NCBI GenBank assembly: GCA_900548905.1
Contig: URMK01000034.1
Location: 1 to 64,000, forward strand
Reading direction: 5' to 3'
DNA length: 64,000 nucleotides
Source of the DNA: an uncultured Lachnospiraceae bacterium
GTDB lineage: Bacteria; Bacillota; Clostridia; Lachnospirales; Lachnospiraceae
Shown: positions 26,933-37,027 of the stretch, piece by piece
How the letters are laid out: each line of letters begins with the position of its first letter
How positions within the stretch are numbered: the stretch's first letter is position 1
Notes under the pieces: generated by a model
Databases searched by the model: none
What the model was told of the DNA's origin: nothing
The model's input: the letters and a program-made list of their open reading frames with translations, nothing else
Program-made: the position numbers and the translations under genes

Positions 26933-28111
26933 TCAAAGCAAATCGGAACGATATTTTGCCAGCAGCTTCTGAATCTTTTCGTTGGGATCCAACAGGTCGC
27001 TGATAGAGGTATCATGGTTCAGCGTATCGATTAGGTAGGCAACATATTTACTCATATTACAGTTAATATACCAATCTCTTTCAAGAAGCTCGGGAGTCTG
27101 GTATATCAGGTTGGTGGTGAGGACGCGGTCGATTATACCGTCTTTGAAGGCTTTGTCGAAGCCTTCCAGTCCGTTGGTAAAAAGGCCGAAGGTGGAACAG
27201 ATAAAGATTTTGCGGGCCTTGCGTTTCTTTAAGGCGGCGGCAACCTCCAGTACACTTTCTCCGGAGGATATCATATCATCGATGACGATCATGTCCTTGC
27301 CTTCCACATCGGATCCGAGGAATTCATGGGCAACTATGGGATTGCGGCCGTTTACAATCTTTGTATAATCGCGGCGTTTATAGAACATGCCCATATCCAG
27401 GCCCAGAACGTTGGCGATATAGATAGCCCGTCCCATGCCTCCTTCATCGGGGCTGATTACCATCATGTGGTCGGAATCAATCTGCAGATCTTTCTGGTTG
27501 CGGAGAAGGTTTTTGATGAACTGGTAGGCGGGCTGTACGGTTTCAAAACCGTGGAGAGGGATGGCATTCTGCACTCGGGGATCGTGGGCATCAAAGGTTA
27601 TGATGTTGTCCACACCCATTTTTACAAGTTCCTGAAGAGCGATGGCACAGTCCAGGGATTCGCGGCTGGAGCGTTTGTGCTGCCTGCTTTCATATAAAAA
27701 GGGCATGATGACATTGATCCTTCTGGCTTTGCCTCCTACGGCAGAAATAATACGCTTCAGATCCTGGAAATGATCATCGGGGGACATATGGTTTTCATGG
27801 CCGCAGAGGGAATAGGTCAGGCTGTAATTCACCACGTCCACAAGAAGATAAAGGTCCATACCACGCACGGACTCCAGAATAACACCCTTTCCTTCGCCGG
27901 TACCGAAACGCGGCACTTTGCTTTGCAGGATATAGGAATCACGCTGATAACCGGAAAAAGCAAGGCTGTTTTTGTGCTCACTTTCTCTTTCCTGACGCCA
28001 TTTAACAAGATAGTGGTCTACCTGTTCTCCGAGAGTTTTGCAGCCTGCCAGAGAAATAATGCCAAGAGAGCCTGCAGGGATTGTTTCTAGGTTTCTTTTT
28101 TCTTCCGCCAT
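26933..28111 (-). CDS. prs: Ribose-phosphate pyrophosphokinase (PRPP synthetase)
   Basis: Makes PRPP from ribose-5-phosphate and ATP for nucleotide, His and Trp synthesis. The core motifs are FDAHDPRVQNAIP (metal and ribose binding), VISPDEGGMGRA, and the PRPP loop VIDDMISSGES. At 392 aa it is longer than the classical ~315-aa enzyme; the extra sequence lies mainly at the N-terminus, a form common in Clostridia. I start at ATG 28111 (GAGG 9 nt before) instead of the GTG at 28126, which overlaps the upstream gene end. Last gene of the dnaD-dnaI-prs run. Confidence 0.92.
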   Translation of the reverse strand: MAEEKRNLETIPAGSLGIISLAGCKTLGEQVDHYLVKWRQERESEHKNSLAFSGYQRDSYILQSKVPRFGTGEGKGVILESVRGMDLYLLVDVVNYSLTYSLCGHENHMSPDDHFQDLKRIISAVGGKARRINVIMPFLYESRQHKRSSRESLDCAIALQELVKMGVDNIITFDAHDPRVQNAIPLHGFETVQPAYQFIKNLLRNQKDLQIDSDHMMVISPDEGGMGRAIYIANVLGLDMGMFYKRRDYTKIVNGRNPIVAHEFLGSDVEGKDMIVIDDMISSGESVLEVAAALKKRKARKIFICSTFGLFTNGLEGFDKAFKDGIIDRVLTTNLIYQTPELLERDWYINCNMSKYVAYLIDTLNHDTSISDLLDPNEKIQKLLAKYRSDLL

Positions 28112-28122
28112 GGAATGGATCC

Positions 28123-29094
28123 TCACTTTCTGTTGGTTAATCTTTTTTTGTACATTCGGATATCCGGTCCTGTCAGCTTGCAGAACTCAAAGTTACTGGT
28201 TATCCTTGAAAAAATTCTGTCCTGATAACGCTCCTTTAATTCGGGAAGAGAAAGATTGGTGGAAATAATCATGGATTTCCTTCGGATCAGACGTTCGTTC
28301 AGGCACGTAAAAAGATGGGACAGGCTGAATGGCGTATTTTGCTCTGTCCCCAGGTCGTCAATGACCAGCAGGTCACAATTATATAAATCGTTATATAAGT
28401 AGTCCAGATTTTCCTGGTTCTTATAATCAAAAGCATTGCGGGAAAGGGTGTCAAAAAGGCTGGAAGCGCTGAAATATATGACGGAATGCCCGCTTTCAAT
28501 ACATTCTCTTGCGATACAGTTGCTCAGAAACGTTTTTCCGGTACCAACCGTACCATAAAAGAAAAGGTTATTTCCCGAACGGCTGAAGGTTCCGGCGAAA
28601 TCCCTGCATTTTTTAACCGCCGTCTGGAAGGAAACCAGATCCTCGTCCTTAAAAAAATCAAAAGACATGGTTTGAAAATTTTCTTTTTCCAGGACTTCCT
28701 TCAGATTGGACTGCTGGTAAAGCAGTTCTATTTCTGCCTGCCGGAAGCAGTGGCACTTTACACCGTTGACATAACCGGTGTCCTGGCAGTCGGGACAATC
28801 AAAAATCGGCTCCAGATAATCAGAAGGCAGCCCTGCATCGCATAGAAGCTTTATTTTATCGCTGGTAAGCTTGTGGAGTCGTTCCTTAAGTTCTGTAAGG
28901 GCATTTGTGTCGCCGTTGAGCAGCTTTTTTCCCTGTGCCACGGACAGGGTGGCAACGGATTCATCCAGATTCCGGTAACCGGTAACGTGATTATAGACAT
29001 AATGAAGCCGTTCGTCCCGTAAATGACGGTTTTTGGTTTGCCTCTGCTCATACAGCCTCATGATGGAATTATATTGGGTATTTGTTAACGCCAC
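28123..29094 (-). CDS. DnaI/DnaC-like helicase loader
   Basis: 323-aa AAA+ protein. The N-terminal ~100 residues are helical, followed by a probable zinc site (CPDC near residue 100 and CHC about 14 residues on). The ATPase has Walker A FYGTVGTGKTFLSN, Walker B LLVIDDLGTE and a sensor region with IISTNLSLPEL. Family members load the replicative helicase at the origin; IstB transposition helpers are similar, but no transposase is near and a DnaD-like gene precedes it. The start is GTG 29094 with AAAGGAG. Confidence 0.85.
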   Translation of the reverse strand: MALTNTQYNSIMRLYEQRQTKNRHLRDERLHYVYNHVTGYRNLDESVATLSVAQGKKLLNGDTNALTELKERLHKLTSDKIKLLCDAGLPSDYLEPIFDCPDCQDTGYVNGVKCHCFRQAEIELLYQQSNLKEVLEKENFQTMSFDFFKDEDLVSFQTAVKKCRDFAGTFSRSGNNLFFYGTVGTGKTFLSNCIARECIESGHSVIYFSASSLFDTLSRNAFDYKNQENLDYLYNDLYNCDLLVIDDLGTEQNTPFSLSHLFTCLNERLIRRKSMIISTNLSLPELKERYQDRIFSRITSNFEFCKLTGPDIRMYKKRLTNRK

Positions 29095-29118
29095 GGCTGT
29101 TCTCCTTTAATAACGGGC

Positions 29119-30258
29119 TCAGTTGCGCAGAAGCTCCTGCTCCAGGGCATCATAGTCGTAGTTGTTCTGCATAAAACGGTTATATTTATCAATAGAACGG
29201 TCCGATGCGGGCTTAGCAGCGGGCTTGGCCTTCTGGAAACCTTCATCCAGCTTGGCAATATCGGCTTTGTGATGCACTCCCGCTTCCTTCCAGGAGGCGA
29301 GGATCTTGTCCGCATATTCAAAACGGTGCCTGTCGGTGGCCAGGACGGTTCTTTCGCAGGATTCGATGATAATCTCTGTCTCAAAGGCATAATCCTCACG
29401 CCAGCGGCGGATAAACTCCGCTTCCTTTCTGGTGGGGGAATTGGTTTTACCCAGGGCATTCATAATGGTATAAACACATTTGTCATAACGGCTGGCATGC
29501 CCCTCCGCCTCCACAGGGGTGGAGATATTGGCTTCGGCCCAGCTGATGGCGACCTTTTCGATATAACGGAAATCCTTTTTGCCCCGTTCCACACAGTACT
29601 GGAGCAGATAATCAATCAAATCATCTGAAAAATGCAGATGATCGGAAAAGAAAAGGATGGATTTCATATCGGAAGGGCTTAAGGTCCTGCCCAGGTATTG
29701 TTCGGCAATAAAAAGAAGCTGGGCGGTAGAGTCCTTCTCCTGAAAGGCTTTCAGCTCGTCCAGGGAATAAGAAGGCTTGGCAAAGGCCGGCGGAGCCGCC
29801 TGGGGAACCTTGTTTTCCTCCTTGGAAAGTGAGGGCGGCACATTAGGAGCCTCGGCCTTGGCAGCGGGCTTTTGGGCGGGGACTTCTTCTTCCGCGTTCT
29901 TCTCTTCCTGACGCGGCAGCAGGGAAACCACGGGCGTCTTAGGTGCGCCCGGAGCTTCTTTGTCCGCCAGCTCCAGGAAATGAATGCCAATCAGGTTTTT
30001 ATTAGTATCATATTCAAGAGAAAGCACCCTGCACTTTTCCCAGTATTTCAATGCCCGCATCACATCTTTTTCCGTGTGGTTGAAGACATCTGCAATCCCG
30101 GAAATACTGAAGGTACAGCCGGCATTCATCATGCGCAAAAGATACAGATATATTTTCAGCTGTGCATCGTTTGCTTCCGCCATATATTCGTCGATAAAGC
30201 GGTTGGAAACGATGGTCGCGTCAATATAGTTATCCTGGTAAATCCTCAGACAACTCAT
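29119..30258 (-). CDS. dnaD: DnaD-domain replication initiation protein
   Basis: 379 aa. Residues 1-95 form a winged-helix part (NDAQLKIYLYLLRMMNAG...HTEKDVMRALKYWEK). A Pro/Ala/Glu-rich linker (about 105-165) follows, then a DnaD/DnaB2 helical domain, including LGRTLSPSDMKSILFFSDHL and YIEKVAISWAEANI. In Firmicutes such proteins remodel origin DNA and help the helicase loader, which is encoded directly downstream. AGGTGAG precedes the ATG. The gene has its own promoter, and DnaA-box-like 9-mers lie just upstream of it. Confidence 0.85.
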   Translation of the reverse strand: MSCLRIYQDNYIDATIVSNRFIDEYMAEANDAQLKIYLYLLRMMNAGCTFSISGIADVFNHTEKDVMRALKYWEKCRVLSLEYDTNKNLIGIHFLELADKEAPGAPKTPVVSLLPRQEEKNAEEEVPAQKPAAKAEAPNVPPSLSKEENKVPQAAPPAFAKPSYSLDELKAFQEKDSTAQLLFIAEQYLGRTLSPSDMKSILFFSDHLHFSDDLIDYLLQYCVERGKKDFRYIEKVAISWAEANISTPVEAEGHASRYDKCVYTIMNALGKTNSPTRKEAEFIRRWREDYAFETEIIIESCERTVLATDRHRFEYADKILASWKEAGVHHKADIAKLDEGFQKAKPAAKPASDRSIDKYNRFMQNNYDYDALEQELLRN

Positions 30259-30300
30259 AATCTCACCTATTTCTTCTATTTTTCTATTTTAAGCAAATGC

Positions 30301-30309
30301 ATTATATCA
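30301..30309 (-). promoter_or_regulatory. Extended -10 promoter of dnaD
   Basis: Minus-strand TGA-TATAAT (30301-30309), about 45 bp before the dnaD start. No good -35 is seen at the usual distance. A DnaA-box-like TGTGGAAAA (30316-30324) occupies the place where it would be. Confidence 0.55.
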
Positions 30310-30315
30310 TAAGGG

Positions 30316-30490
30316 TGTGGAAAAAGAAACAGTCAAAATGCCGAAAAACCTTGTAAATACTGGATTTGCAGGAAATGTGGAAAATGTGGATAGTGTGGAT
30401 TATATGTGTGAGGGTACGGAAAACGCGGGATAACAAAAAACAAATATCCACACTTTTCATACACATGAAAAATGTGGATATTGTGGATAA
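30316..30490. promoter_or_regulatory. Cluster of DnaA-box-like 9-mers
   Basis: The consensus in this orientation is TGTGGATAA. One exact match lies at 30482-30490, directly after TGTGGATAT (30473-30481). Three head-to-tail 9-mers lie at 30376-30402: TGTGGAAAA, TGTGGATAG, TGTGGATTA. TGTGGAAAA recurs at 30316-30324, and an inverted copy lies at 30444-30452. Together they occupy most of the murC-dnaD gap, next to replication genes. Confidence 0.6.
30432..30482 (-). terminator. Terminator of murC
   Basis: On the minus strand, AATATCCACATTTTTCAT pairs with ATGAAAAGTGTGGATATT (one mismatch, loop GTGT) and is followed by TGTTTTTTG. The stem is built from two of the DnaA-like 9-mers in opposite orientation. 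Confidence 0.75.
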
Positions 30491-31870
30491 CTATTTGTTG
30501 AGGAGGTTTTCTCCGATATTTACAACGTCTCCGGCCCCCATAGTTATCAACAGGTCACCGGGGGTACAATTTTCCAAAATAAATTTTTCTATCTCCTCAA
30601 AATCCGGGAAATAATGACATTCCGTTCCTGAATTAACGATAATTTCCTGTAGGGAACGGGAGCTGATACCCAGCGTATCCGTCTCCCGGGCGGGATAGAT
30701 ATCGGCAAGAATGACCTTGTCTGCGAGAGAAAGAGCGTGGGCGAATTCGGGAAGGAAGGCCTTGGTCCTGGTATAGGTATGAGGCTGGAAAACACACCAG
30801 AGGGTCTGATGGGGATAATTTCTGGCGGCTTTCAGGGTTGCGGTAATTTCTGTGGGATGATGTGCATAATCATCTACTATAGTAATCCCATCCACGCAGC
30901 CCTTGTACTCAAAACGGCGATCCGTGCCGGTGAAATTCGTCAGGGCGCGGGAAGCCGTCTCCATGTCGAGCCCAAGATAATCGGCAAGCGCCAGCGCGGC
31001 CAGTGCATTGAGGATATTATGTTCCCCGGGAACGCCCAGCGTGACCCCGATATCCGCTCCGCCGCGGCGGTGCAGGGTGAAGGACGCATGGGCCGTTTCA
31101 TCATGGCTGACGCTGTCATAAGAATAATCGCAGGATGGATTGGAGCCAAAGGTGAGGACCAAACAGGGAAGTCCCCGGGTGATTTCTTCGTAATCAGGGA
31201 TATCACCGCTTATTATCAGCAGCCCGTCTTCAGGCAGCAGCTGTGCAAACGAACGGAAGGAGGAACGGATATCGGCCAGATCCCGGAAGAAATCCATATG
31301 GTCTTCTTCTATATTAAGTATTATGCCGATTCTGGGGAAAAAGCTTAGAAAGCTGTTGGTATACTCGCAGGCCTCCGTTACAAAAAGGTCGGACTTGCCT
31401 ACCCGGATATTTCCCCGGATGGCTTTCAGGATACCGCCTACGGAAATGGTGGGATCGGTACCGGCCTCCAGCAGTATTTCCGTAATCATGGAAGTGGTGG
31501 TGGTTTTGCCGTGGGTGCCGCTGACGCCGATGGGGGTTTTGTAATTACGCATCATCTGCCCCAGAAGCTGTGCGCGTGTCAGGCTGGGAAGCCCCAGCTC
31601 CTCCATGGCGGCATATTCCGGATTATCTTTGTGGATTGCAGCGGTGTAAACCACTAAATCAATATCATTGGTTATATTTTCACGGCGCTGTCCGTAATGA
31701 ACCACAGCCCCCTGTTTTTCCAGAAGTTCGGTAAGAGATGATTTTTTGGCGTCGGAACCGGATACACGGAAGCCTTCGGAAAGAAGAATTTCTGCAAGGC
31801 CGCTCATGCTGATGCCGCCGATGCCGATAAAGTAAATGTGAACCGGTTGATTGAAATCTACTTGATACAT
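30491..31870 (-). CDS. murC: UDP-N-acetylmuramate--L-alanine ligase
   Basis: Adds L-alanine to UDP-MurNAc in peptidoglycan precursor synthesis. Motifs: N-terminal IYFIGIGGISMSGLAEILL nucleotide fold, the ATP loop GVSGTHGKTTTTSM, NIEEDHMDFF, and the C-terminal DDYAHHPTEI and FQPHTYTRT segments. I start at ATG 31870 (459 aa), preceded by AGGAAGGG; an in-frame start at 31915 would add 15 residues not usual in the family. It has its own promoter and a terminator before dnaD. Confidence 0.95.
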   Translation of the reverse strand: MYQVDFNQPVHIYFIGIGGISMSGLAEILLSEGFRVSGSDAKKSSLTELLEKQGAVVHYGQRRENITNDIDLVVYTAAIHKDNPEYAAMEELGLPSLTRAQLLGQMMRNYKTPIGVSGTHGKTTTTSMITEILLEAGTDPTISVGGILKAIRGNIRVGKSDLFVTEACEYTNSFLSFFPRIGIILNIEEDHMDFFRDLADIRSSFRSFAQLLPEDGLLIISGDIPDYEEITRGLPCLVLTFGSNPSCDYSYDSVSHDETAHASFTLHRRGGADIGVTLGVPGEHNILNALAALALADYLGLDMETASRALTNFTGTDRRFEYKGCVDGITIVDDYAHHPTEITATLKAARNYPHQTLWCVFQPHTYTRTKAFLPEFAHALSLADKVILADIYPARETDTLGISSRSLQEIIVNSGTECHYFPDFEEIEKFILENCTPGDLLITMGAGDVVNIGENLLNK

Positions 31871-31980
31871 AGGGATACCCTTCCTGTTAATTATTTGGAC
31901 AAAACGATCTGCCATCAGCCATTTACGCCCTCTACTGACAGTGTACGCAAAGTAAGCAGTCTTTGTTCATTCTGATATGT

Positions 31981-32009
31981 ATTATACGCATTCATGCAAA
32001 AAAAACCAA
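31981..32009 (-). promoter_or_regulatory. Sigma-A promoter of murC
   Basis: Minus-strand TTGGTT (32004-32009), 17-nt spacer, TATAAT (31981-31986), about 110 bp before murC. The 431-bp gap 31871-32301 is A/T-rich and otherwise holds only the divergent glgC promoter. Confidence 0.5.
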
Positions 32010-32211
32010 TAGGCAATTACAAAATCAAAAGCCGCCAAAAGGAATTTTTGTCGAAATAGCGCATATTTTGTGAAAAATAGAAGAAAGATGCATAAGAAAC
32101 ACCTGGTATATGTTATGTAAAATACATAATAGATGAAAAGTTAAGGTTTTAAATATGTTAAATATATACAAAATTTAAAAATTGGGCGAAGAAAGAAATT
32201 GTAAAAGATTA

Positions 32212-32240
32212 TTCACTTTTGTACAAGCATGTGTTATAAT
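32212..32240 (+). promoter_or_regulatory. Extended -10 promoter of glgC-glgD-spoVG
   Basis: TTCACT (32212-32217), a 17-nt spacer ending in TGT, and TATAAT (32235-32240), about 60 bp before glgC. Confidence 0.6.
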
Positions 32241-32301
32241 CTTATTACGTTATATACGTAAATCTATGCAGAATGTGGATGCAGAAACATGAGGTGATGA
32301 C

Positions 32302-33576
32302 ATGATTAAGAAAGAAATGATTGCTATGCTGCTTGCTGGTGGTCAGGGAAGCAGACTGGGCGTGTTGACTTCCAAAGTGGCGAAACCTGCCGTGTCCTTC
32401 GGCGGCAAGTACCGGATTATTGATTTCCCATTGAGCAACTGTATTAATTCAGGCGTGGATACCGTAGGTGTACTAACTCAGTATCAGCCCCTCAGGCTGA
32501 ATACCCATATAGGAATCGGTATTCCGTGGGATTTGGACAGGAATATAGGCGGTGTCACGGTACTTCCTCCTTATGAAAAGAGCGAGAACAGCGAATGGTA
32601 TACAGGAACAGCCAATGCCATCTATCAGAATATAGACTATATGGACAGCTACAATCCGGATTATGTTCTGATTCTGTCAGGGGATCATATTTACAAGATG
32701 GACTATGAAGTAATGCTTGATTTCCATAAACAAAATGGTGCTGAATGCACCATTGCGGTAATGCCCGTACCGATGGAAGAAGCGAAGCGTTTTGGTATTG
32801 TCATCACAGACGAGAACAGCAAGATAGTGGATTTTGAAGAGAAACCGGAGAGTCCAAGAAGCAATCTGGCCTCCATGGGAATATACATATTTAATTGGAA
32901 AACCCTGAAAGAAGCCTTGATAGCAAGAGCGGATCAGCCGAATCTGGATTTCGGAAAACATGTCATTCCTTACTGCCACGAGAAGGGGGCACCCATGTAT
33001 GCCTATGAGTTCAACGGATATTGGAAAGACGTTGGGACTCTGAACTCTTATTGGGAAGCCAATATGGAGCTGATAGATATAGTACCGGAATTTAATTTGT
33101 ATGAAGAATATTGGAAAATATATACGAAGAGTGAGATTCTTCCGCCTCAGTACATTGCTCCCGACGGGGTGATAGAGAGAAGCATTATCGGTGAAGGATC
33201 GGAAATATGCGGAAAGGTTTATAATTCCGTGATCGGATGCGGCGTTACCATAGGGAAGGATACGGTAGTCCGCGATTCCATTATCATGAATAATACGGTT
33301 ATCGGCAGTAATTGTGAGCTGAATAAAGCCATTATTGCAGAGAATGTACTGGTTGGCGACAACGTTAAGATGGGAATGGGCGAGGAAGCCGACAATGATA
33401 TCGCACCTCATATTTACAACAGCGGCATTGTCACTGTGGGAGAAAAGAGTATCATACCCAAAAACATCCAAATCGGAAAGAATACGGTGGTGTTTGGAGA
33501 GACGGCCGATACGGATTACCAGGCAGGCATTCTTGCAAGCGGCAAATCTTTAATTAAGGCAGGTGACGAAAATTGA
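32302..33576 (+). CDS. glgC: Glucose-1-phosphate adenylyltransferase, catalytic subunit
   Basis: Makes ADP-glucose for glycogen synthesis. 424 aa: the N-terminal nucleotidyltransferase domain shows [33 protein letters not shown], the catalytic-region [10 protein letters not shown] and FEEKPE; the C-terminal part is a left-handed beta-helix of hexapeptide repeats (residues about 290-400). It overlaps glgD by 4 bp. In Firmicutes GlgC and GlgD form a mixed enzyme with GlgC as the catalytic partner. Other glg genes are not in the window. Confidence 0.95.
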   Translation: MIKKEMIAMLLAGGQGSRLGVLTSKVAKPAVSFGGKYRIIDFPLSNCINSGVDTVGVLTQYQPLRLNTHIGIGIPWDLDRNIGGVTVLPPYEKSENSEWYTGTANAIYQNIDYMDSYNPDYVLILSGDHIYKMDYEVMLDFHKQNGAECTIAVMPVPMEEAKRFGIVITDENSKIVDFEEKPESPRSNLASMGIYIFNWKTLKEALIARADQPNLDFGKHVIPYCHEKGAPMYAYEFNGYWKDVGTLNSYWEANMELIDIVPEFNLYEEYWKIYTKSEILPPQYIAPDGVIERSIIGEGSEICGKVYNSVIGCGVTIGKDTVVRDSIIMNNTVIGSNCELNKAIIAENVLVGDNVKMGMGEEADNDIAPHIYNSGIVTVGEKSIIPKNIQIGKNTVVFGETADTDYQAGILASGKSLIKAGDEN

Positions 33577-34691
33577 GAGCGATAGGAATAATTTTAGCAG
33601 GCGGCAATAACCACAGAATGAAGGAATTATCCCAGAAAAGAGCTATTGGAGCGATGCCTATCGCGGGCAGCTACCGGAGCATTGATTTTTCCCTCAGTAA
33701 TATGTCCAATTCCCATATCCAGAAGGTGGGCGTATTTACCCAGTACAATGCAAGAAGCCTGAATGAGCACCTGAATTCCTCCAAATGGTGGGATTTCGGA
33801 CGTAAGCAGGGCGGGCTGTTTGTGTTTACCCCCACGGTAACGGCGGACAACAGCTACTGGTACAGGGGGACCGCAGATGCCATATATCAGAACCTGTCTT
33901 TTCTGAAGAGCAGCCATGAGCCTTATGTGGTGATTGCATCCGGTGACTGCGTATATAAAATGGACTATAACAAAGTTCTGGAATATCATATTGAGAAAAA
34001 GGCCGATATCACGGTAGTGTGCAAGGAAATGCCTGTCGGTGCCAATGTGGAACGGTACGGTACCGTTAAGATGAACGAAGACTGCAGGATTGAAGAATTT
34101 GAAGAAAAGCCGATTGTAGCCAAGTCCAATACGATTTCCTGCGGTATTTATGTAATCAGGCGCCGTCTGCTCATTGAAATGATTGAGCGCTGTGCCATGG
34201 AAGACAGATACGATTTCGTTAAGGATATCCTGATCCGTTATAAGAACCAGAAACGGATTTATGGATACAAGATTAAGGAATACTGGAGGAACATCGCATC
34301 GGTAGAGGATTATTTCTCCACCAACATGGATTTCCTGCAGCCGGAGATACGGAATTATTTCTTCAAACAATATCCGGATATTTATTCCAAGGTGGACGAC
34401 CTGCCTCCCGCCAAATACAATGTGGGCGCCAAAGTCAGCAACAGCCTGATTTCCAGCGGATGCATCGTAAACGGTACGGTGGAGGACTCCGTCATATTCA
34501 AGAAGTCTTTTGTGGGGAACAACTGCTATATTAAGAACTCCATTATCTTAAATGACGTTTATATCGGTGATAATACACACATCGAGAACTGCATTGTGGA
34601 AAGCAGGGATACTATCCGTGCCAATACTTTCTATAAGGGTGAAGACGGAATTAAGATTGTGGTAGAGAAAAACGAGAGGTATGTCATCTAA
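33573..34691 (+). CDS. glgD: GlgD, glucose-1-phosphate adenylyltransferase regulatory subunit
   Basis: 372 aa, related to GlgC but diverged in the active site: the glycine-rich loop reads [13 protein letters not shown], not GGQGSRLG, and the catalytic-region motif is [10 protein letters not shown], with Cys for the histidine of SGDH. The C-terminus is a shorter hexapeptide helix. This fits the known role of GlgD as a partner that raises GlgC activity. Start ATG overlaps the glgC stop, so expression is coupled. Confidence 0.93.
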   Translation: MRAIGIILAGGNNHRMKELSQKRAIGAMPIAGSYRSIDFSLSNMSNSHIQKVGVFTQYNARSLNEHLNSSKWWDFGRKQGGLFVFTPTVTADNSYWYRGTADAIYQNLSFLKSSHEPYVVIASGDCVYKMDYNKVLEYHIEKKADITVVCKEMPVGANVERYGTVKMNEDCRIEEFEEKPIVAKSNTISCGIYVIRRRLLIEMIERCAMEDRYDFVKDILIRYKNQKRIYGYKIKEYWRNIASVEDYFSTNMDFLQPEIRNYFFKQYPDIYSKVDDLPPAKYNVGAKVSNSLISSGCIVNGTVEDSVIFKKSFVGNNCYIKNSIILNDVYIGDNTHIENCIVESRDTIRANTFYKGEDGIKIVVEKNERYVI

Positions 34692-34712
34692 AGATTAAAG
34701 GGGGAATCTCAA

Positions 34713-34988
34713 ATGAAGATTACAGACGTGCGTGTGCGGAAAATCACCAAAGAGGGAAAGATGAAGGCCATCGTATCTATTACAATTGATGATGAATTCG
34801 TCGTTCACGATATCAAAGTAATTGAAGGAGAGAAGGGGTTGTTTATAGCAATGCCCAGTAAAAAGGCCACGGATGGTGAGTACAGGGACATTGCTCATCC
34901 GATTAATCAGGCAACGAGAGAAACTATTCAGAACATTATTCTGGACAGATACGAGAAGGCGTTGCTGGAACCGGATGAAGGGATATGA
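34713..34988 (+). CDS. spoVG: SpoVG family regulator
   Basis: 91 aa with the SpoVG pattern: [36 protein letters not shown], then [23 protein letters not shown]. SpoVG is a small nucleic-acid-binding regulator involved in sporulation and cell-division control. AAAGGGGG precedes the ATG. It lies 21 bp after glgD with no promoter seen between, which would place it under the glycogen operon promoter. A terminator follows. Confidence 0.95.
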   Translation: MKITDVRVRKITKEGKMKAIVSITIDDEFVVHDIKVIEGEKGLFIAMPSKKATDGEYRDIAHPINQATRETIQNIILDRYEKALLEPDEGI

Positions 34989-34996
34989 TTAGGGGG

Positions 34997-35029
34997 CGGG
35001 AATGCATACGGCATTCCCGTTTTCCTTTT
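34997..35029 (+). terminator. Terminator after spoVG
   Basis: CGGGAATGC (34997-35005) pairs with GCATTCCCG (35011-35019), then TTTTCCTTTT. Confidence 0.88.
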
Positions 35030-35106
35030 CGGGCTTGCCCATTTTGCAGTGACAGTTACAGGCGATATCCGGAACCGGGCGGTTCCGGTATGAGAGGAGA
35101 AAGGAT

Positions 35107-36939
35107 ATGCTGACAGGCGGGCGGAAGAGGAGAGACAGGACAGGGAAAAGCAGGACAGCGCTGATTCTCTCAGTTATTTTACTGCTATCAGGATTGGTGC
35201 CGGGATGCGGCAATAGAATGGCAGGGGATTTTGCCGGAAACGGAGAGAGAAATTCCAGTGAGGTATTTGATACCTTTGCCAGGGATTTGTTTGTGGAACT
35301 GGTATCCCGGGACGAGATTACCCTAAACTTCACGTTGGCGGATCCGCGGGCTTACGGGATTACGGAGGCGGAATCCGCTTTTGGCTCCTATTCCATGGAA
35401 ACAATAGAGAGCGGCAGGGAACAGGACAAAGAGATACTGGCGGCCTTGAAGAAGATGAGAGAAGAAGAACTGACGGAGGAACAGAGGCTGACCTATCGGA
35501 TTTTGAGGGAAATGCTGAAAGAGCAGGATGCCGGAAAAGGCCTGGAATTATATGAAGAGCCTTTAAATTCTGTAACCGGAACGCATCTGACATTGCCGGT
35601 ATTGCTTGCAGAATACCGTTTTTATGGGAAGGAAAGTGTGGATACTTATCTGGGGCTTCTGGAACAGATTGATGTATATTACGGGGAGCTTCTGGATTTT
35701 GAAAGACAGAAAGCGGAAGCGGGCCTGTTCATGAGTGATCGCATGGCGGATCAGGTAATTGCAGCCTGCCGGGCTTATCTGGGAGAGGTGGAAGGTTCGC
35801 AGATGGACCAATCTTTTCAGGAGCGCCTGGAAGAGGTGCCGGGAATAAGCGGGGAAGAACAGGAGGCTTACCTTGCGGAAAACAGGAGGCTTCTGGAAGA
35901 GCATTTTGTTCCCGCTTATGAAAATCTGGCGGAGGGGCTGGAGGCCCTGAAAGGGAGCGGTACCAATGATTTGGGCCTCTATTATTTTCCGGAAGGGCGT
36001 ACCTATTTTGAATACCTGGTGGAGCACAGCATATATCCGTCTTATTCCACGGTAAATGAGCTGCGTCAGGCGGTGGAAGAACAGCTGGAAGCCGATTTGG
36101 ACGCCATGTATTCCGTCCTTTACCGCTCACCGGAGCTTGCGGAGAAATTCGGACAGTATTCCTTTGACAGTGAGGATCCCCCCGTTGTCCTTGAAAGCCT
36201 GCAGAAGGCAATGACTAAGGACTTTCCGGAATTGCCGGAGAGTGAATACCGTATCAAGTATGTGCCGGAAAGTCTGGAGGAGAGTATGAGTCCTGCTTTT
36301 TATCTGGTACCGCCCATGGACAGGCCACAGGAAAATGTGATTTATATTAACCGGGGGAGCGGTGATTATGATACCTATACCCTTCTGGCCCACGAAGGGT
36401 TTCCCGGGCATCTGTATCAGCATGAGTATTTCCGGAGAAAAGAGGCGCAGGAGCTGCGTTATGCCCTTTCTTTTTCCGCATACTCGGAGGGCTGGGGGAC
36501 ATATGCGGAAAATTGCTCGTATCTGTTTGAAGGAAACGGACTGGAAAAGGGGATGGGTGAGGTTTTGGCAAGGAACAGTTCCGTCACCAAAGGGCTGTAT
36601 GCATTACTGGATATCCGTATTAATTACGAAGGCTGGGACAGGAAGGAAGCAGCTGATTTTATCAGACAGTTATTTGACATTGACGATGCTGTGGCGGATG
36701 AAATTTATGACAGTTTAATTGCGGATCCCTCGAATTACCTGTTGTACTATACCGGGTATCTTGAGATTGTACGGATGAGGGCGGAAGCGGAAGAAGCACT
36801 GGGGAATGCGTTTCATGCAAAGGAATTCCACAGCTTCCTGCTGGATATGGGGCCCGCTCCTTTTGGGGTGATCCGGGAATATTTTGAGGAGTGGCTGGAA
36901 GCGGAAGAAAAGGGCGCGGTAGGTGAGAAAGCCGCATGA
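35107..36939 (+). CDS. DUF885 lipoprotein, probable zinc peptidase
   Basis: 610 aa. A signal peptide ends in a lipobox (LSGLVPGC), so the mature protein should be lipid-anchored outside the membrane. The rest matches DUF885 by eye, a mostly helical family related to M2/M32-type metallopeptidases. The zinc motif is HEGFPGH (His429 and His435 with Glu430), followed by a downstream acidic helix (YSEGWGTYAE). The substrate is unknown; a surface carboxypeptidase is likely. It stands alone between the spoVG terminator and the thrS leader. Confidence 0.85.
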   Translation: MLTGGRKRRDRTGKSRTALILSVILLLSGLVPGCGNRMAGDFAGNGERNSSEVFDTFARDLFVELVSRDEITLNFTLADPRAYGITEAESAFGSYSMETIESGREQDKEILAALKKMREEELTEEQRLTYRILREMLKEQDAGKGLELYEEPLNSVTGTHLTLPVLLAEYRFYGKESVDTYLGLLEQIDVYYGELLDFERQKAEAGLFMSDRMADQVIAACRAYLGEVEGSQMDQSFQERLEEVPGISGEEQEAYLAENRRLLEEHFVPAYENLAEGLEALKGSGTNDLGLYYFPEGRTYFEYLVEHSIYPSYSTVNELRQAVEEQLEADLDAMYSVLYRSPELAEKFGQYSFDSEDPPVVLESLQKAMTKDFPELPESEYRIKYVPESLEESMSPAFYLVPPMDRPQENVIYINRGSGDYDTYTLLAHEGFPGHLYQHEYFRRKEAQELRYALSFSAYSEGWGTYAENCSYLFEGNGLEKGMGEVLARNSSVTKGLYALLDIRINYEGWDRKEAADFIRQLFDIDDAVADEIYDSLIADPSNYLLYYTGYLEIVRMRAEAEEALGNAFHAKEFHSFLLDMGPAPFGVIREYFEEWLEAEEKGAVGEKAA

Positions 36940-36992
36940 TGGCAGCTGCCGGGTTCCCATCCGCAGCGTCCTGCAGGAAAAGGAAAAAGTAA

Positions 36993-37021
36993 TTGACTTT
37001 CTTTTTGGGCAATGCTAATAT
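36993..37021 (+). promoter_or_regulatory. Sigma-A promoter of the thrS leader
   Basis: TTGACT (36993-36998), 17-nt spacer, TAATAT (37016-37021). The transcript would start near 37028, about 470 nt before thrS. Confidence 0.7.
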
Positions 37022-37027
37022 ACAGGT

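Noticed and set aside
28123..29094. IstB-like transposition helper
   Set aside because: There is no IS21-type transposase or terminal inverted repeat around it, and the adjacent DnaD-like gene points to a replication helicase loader.
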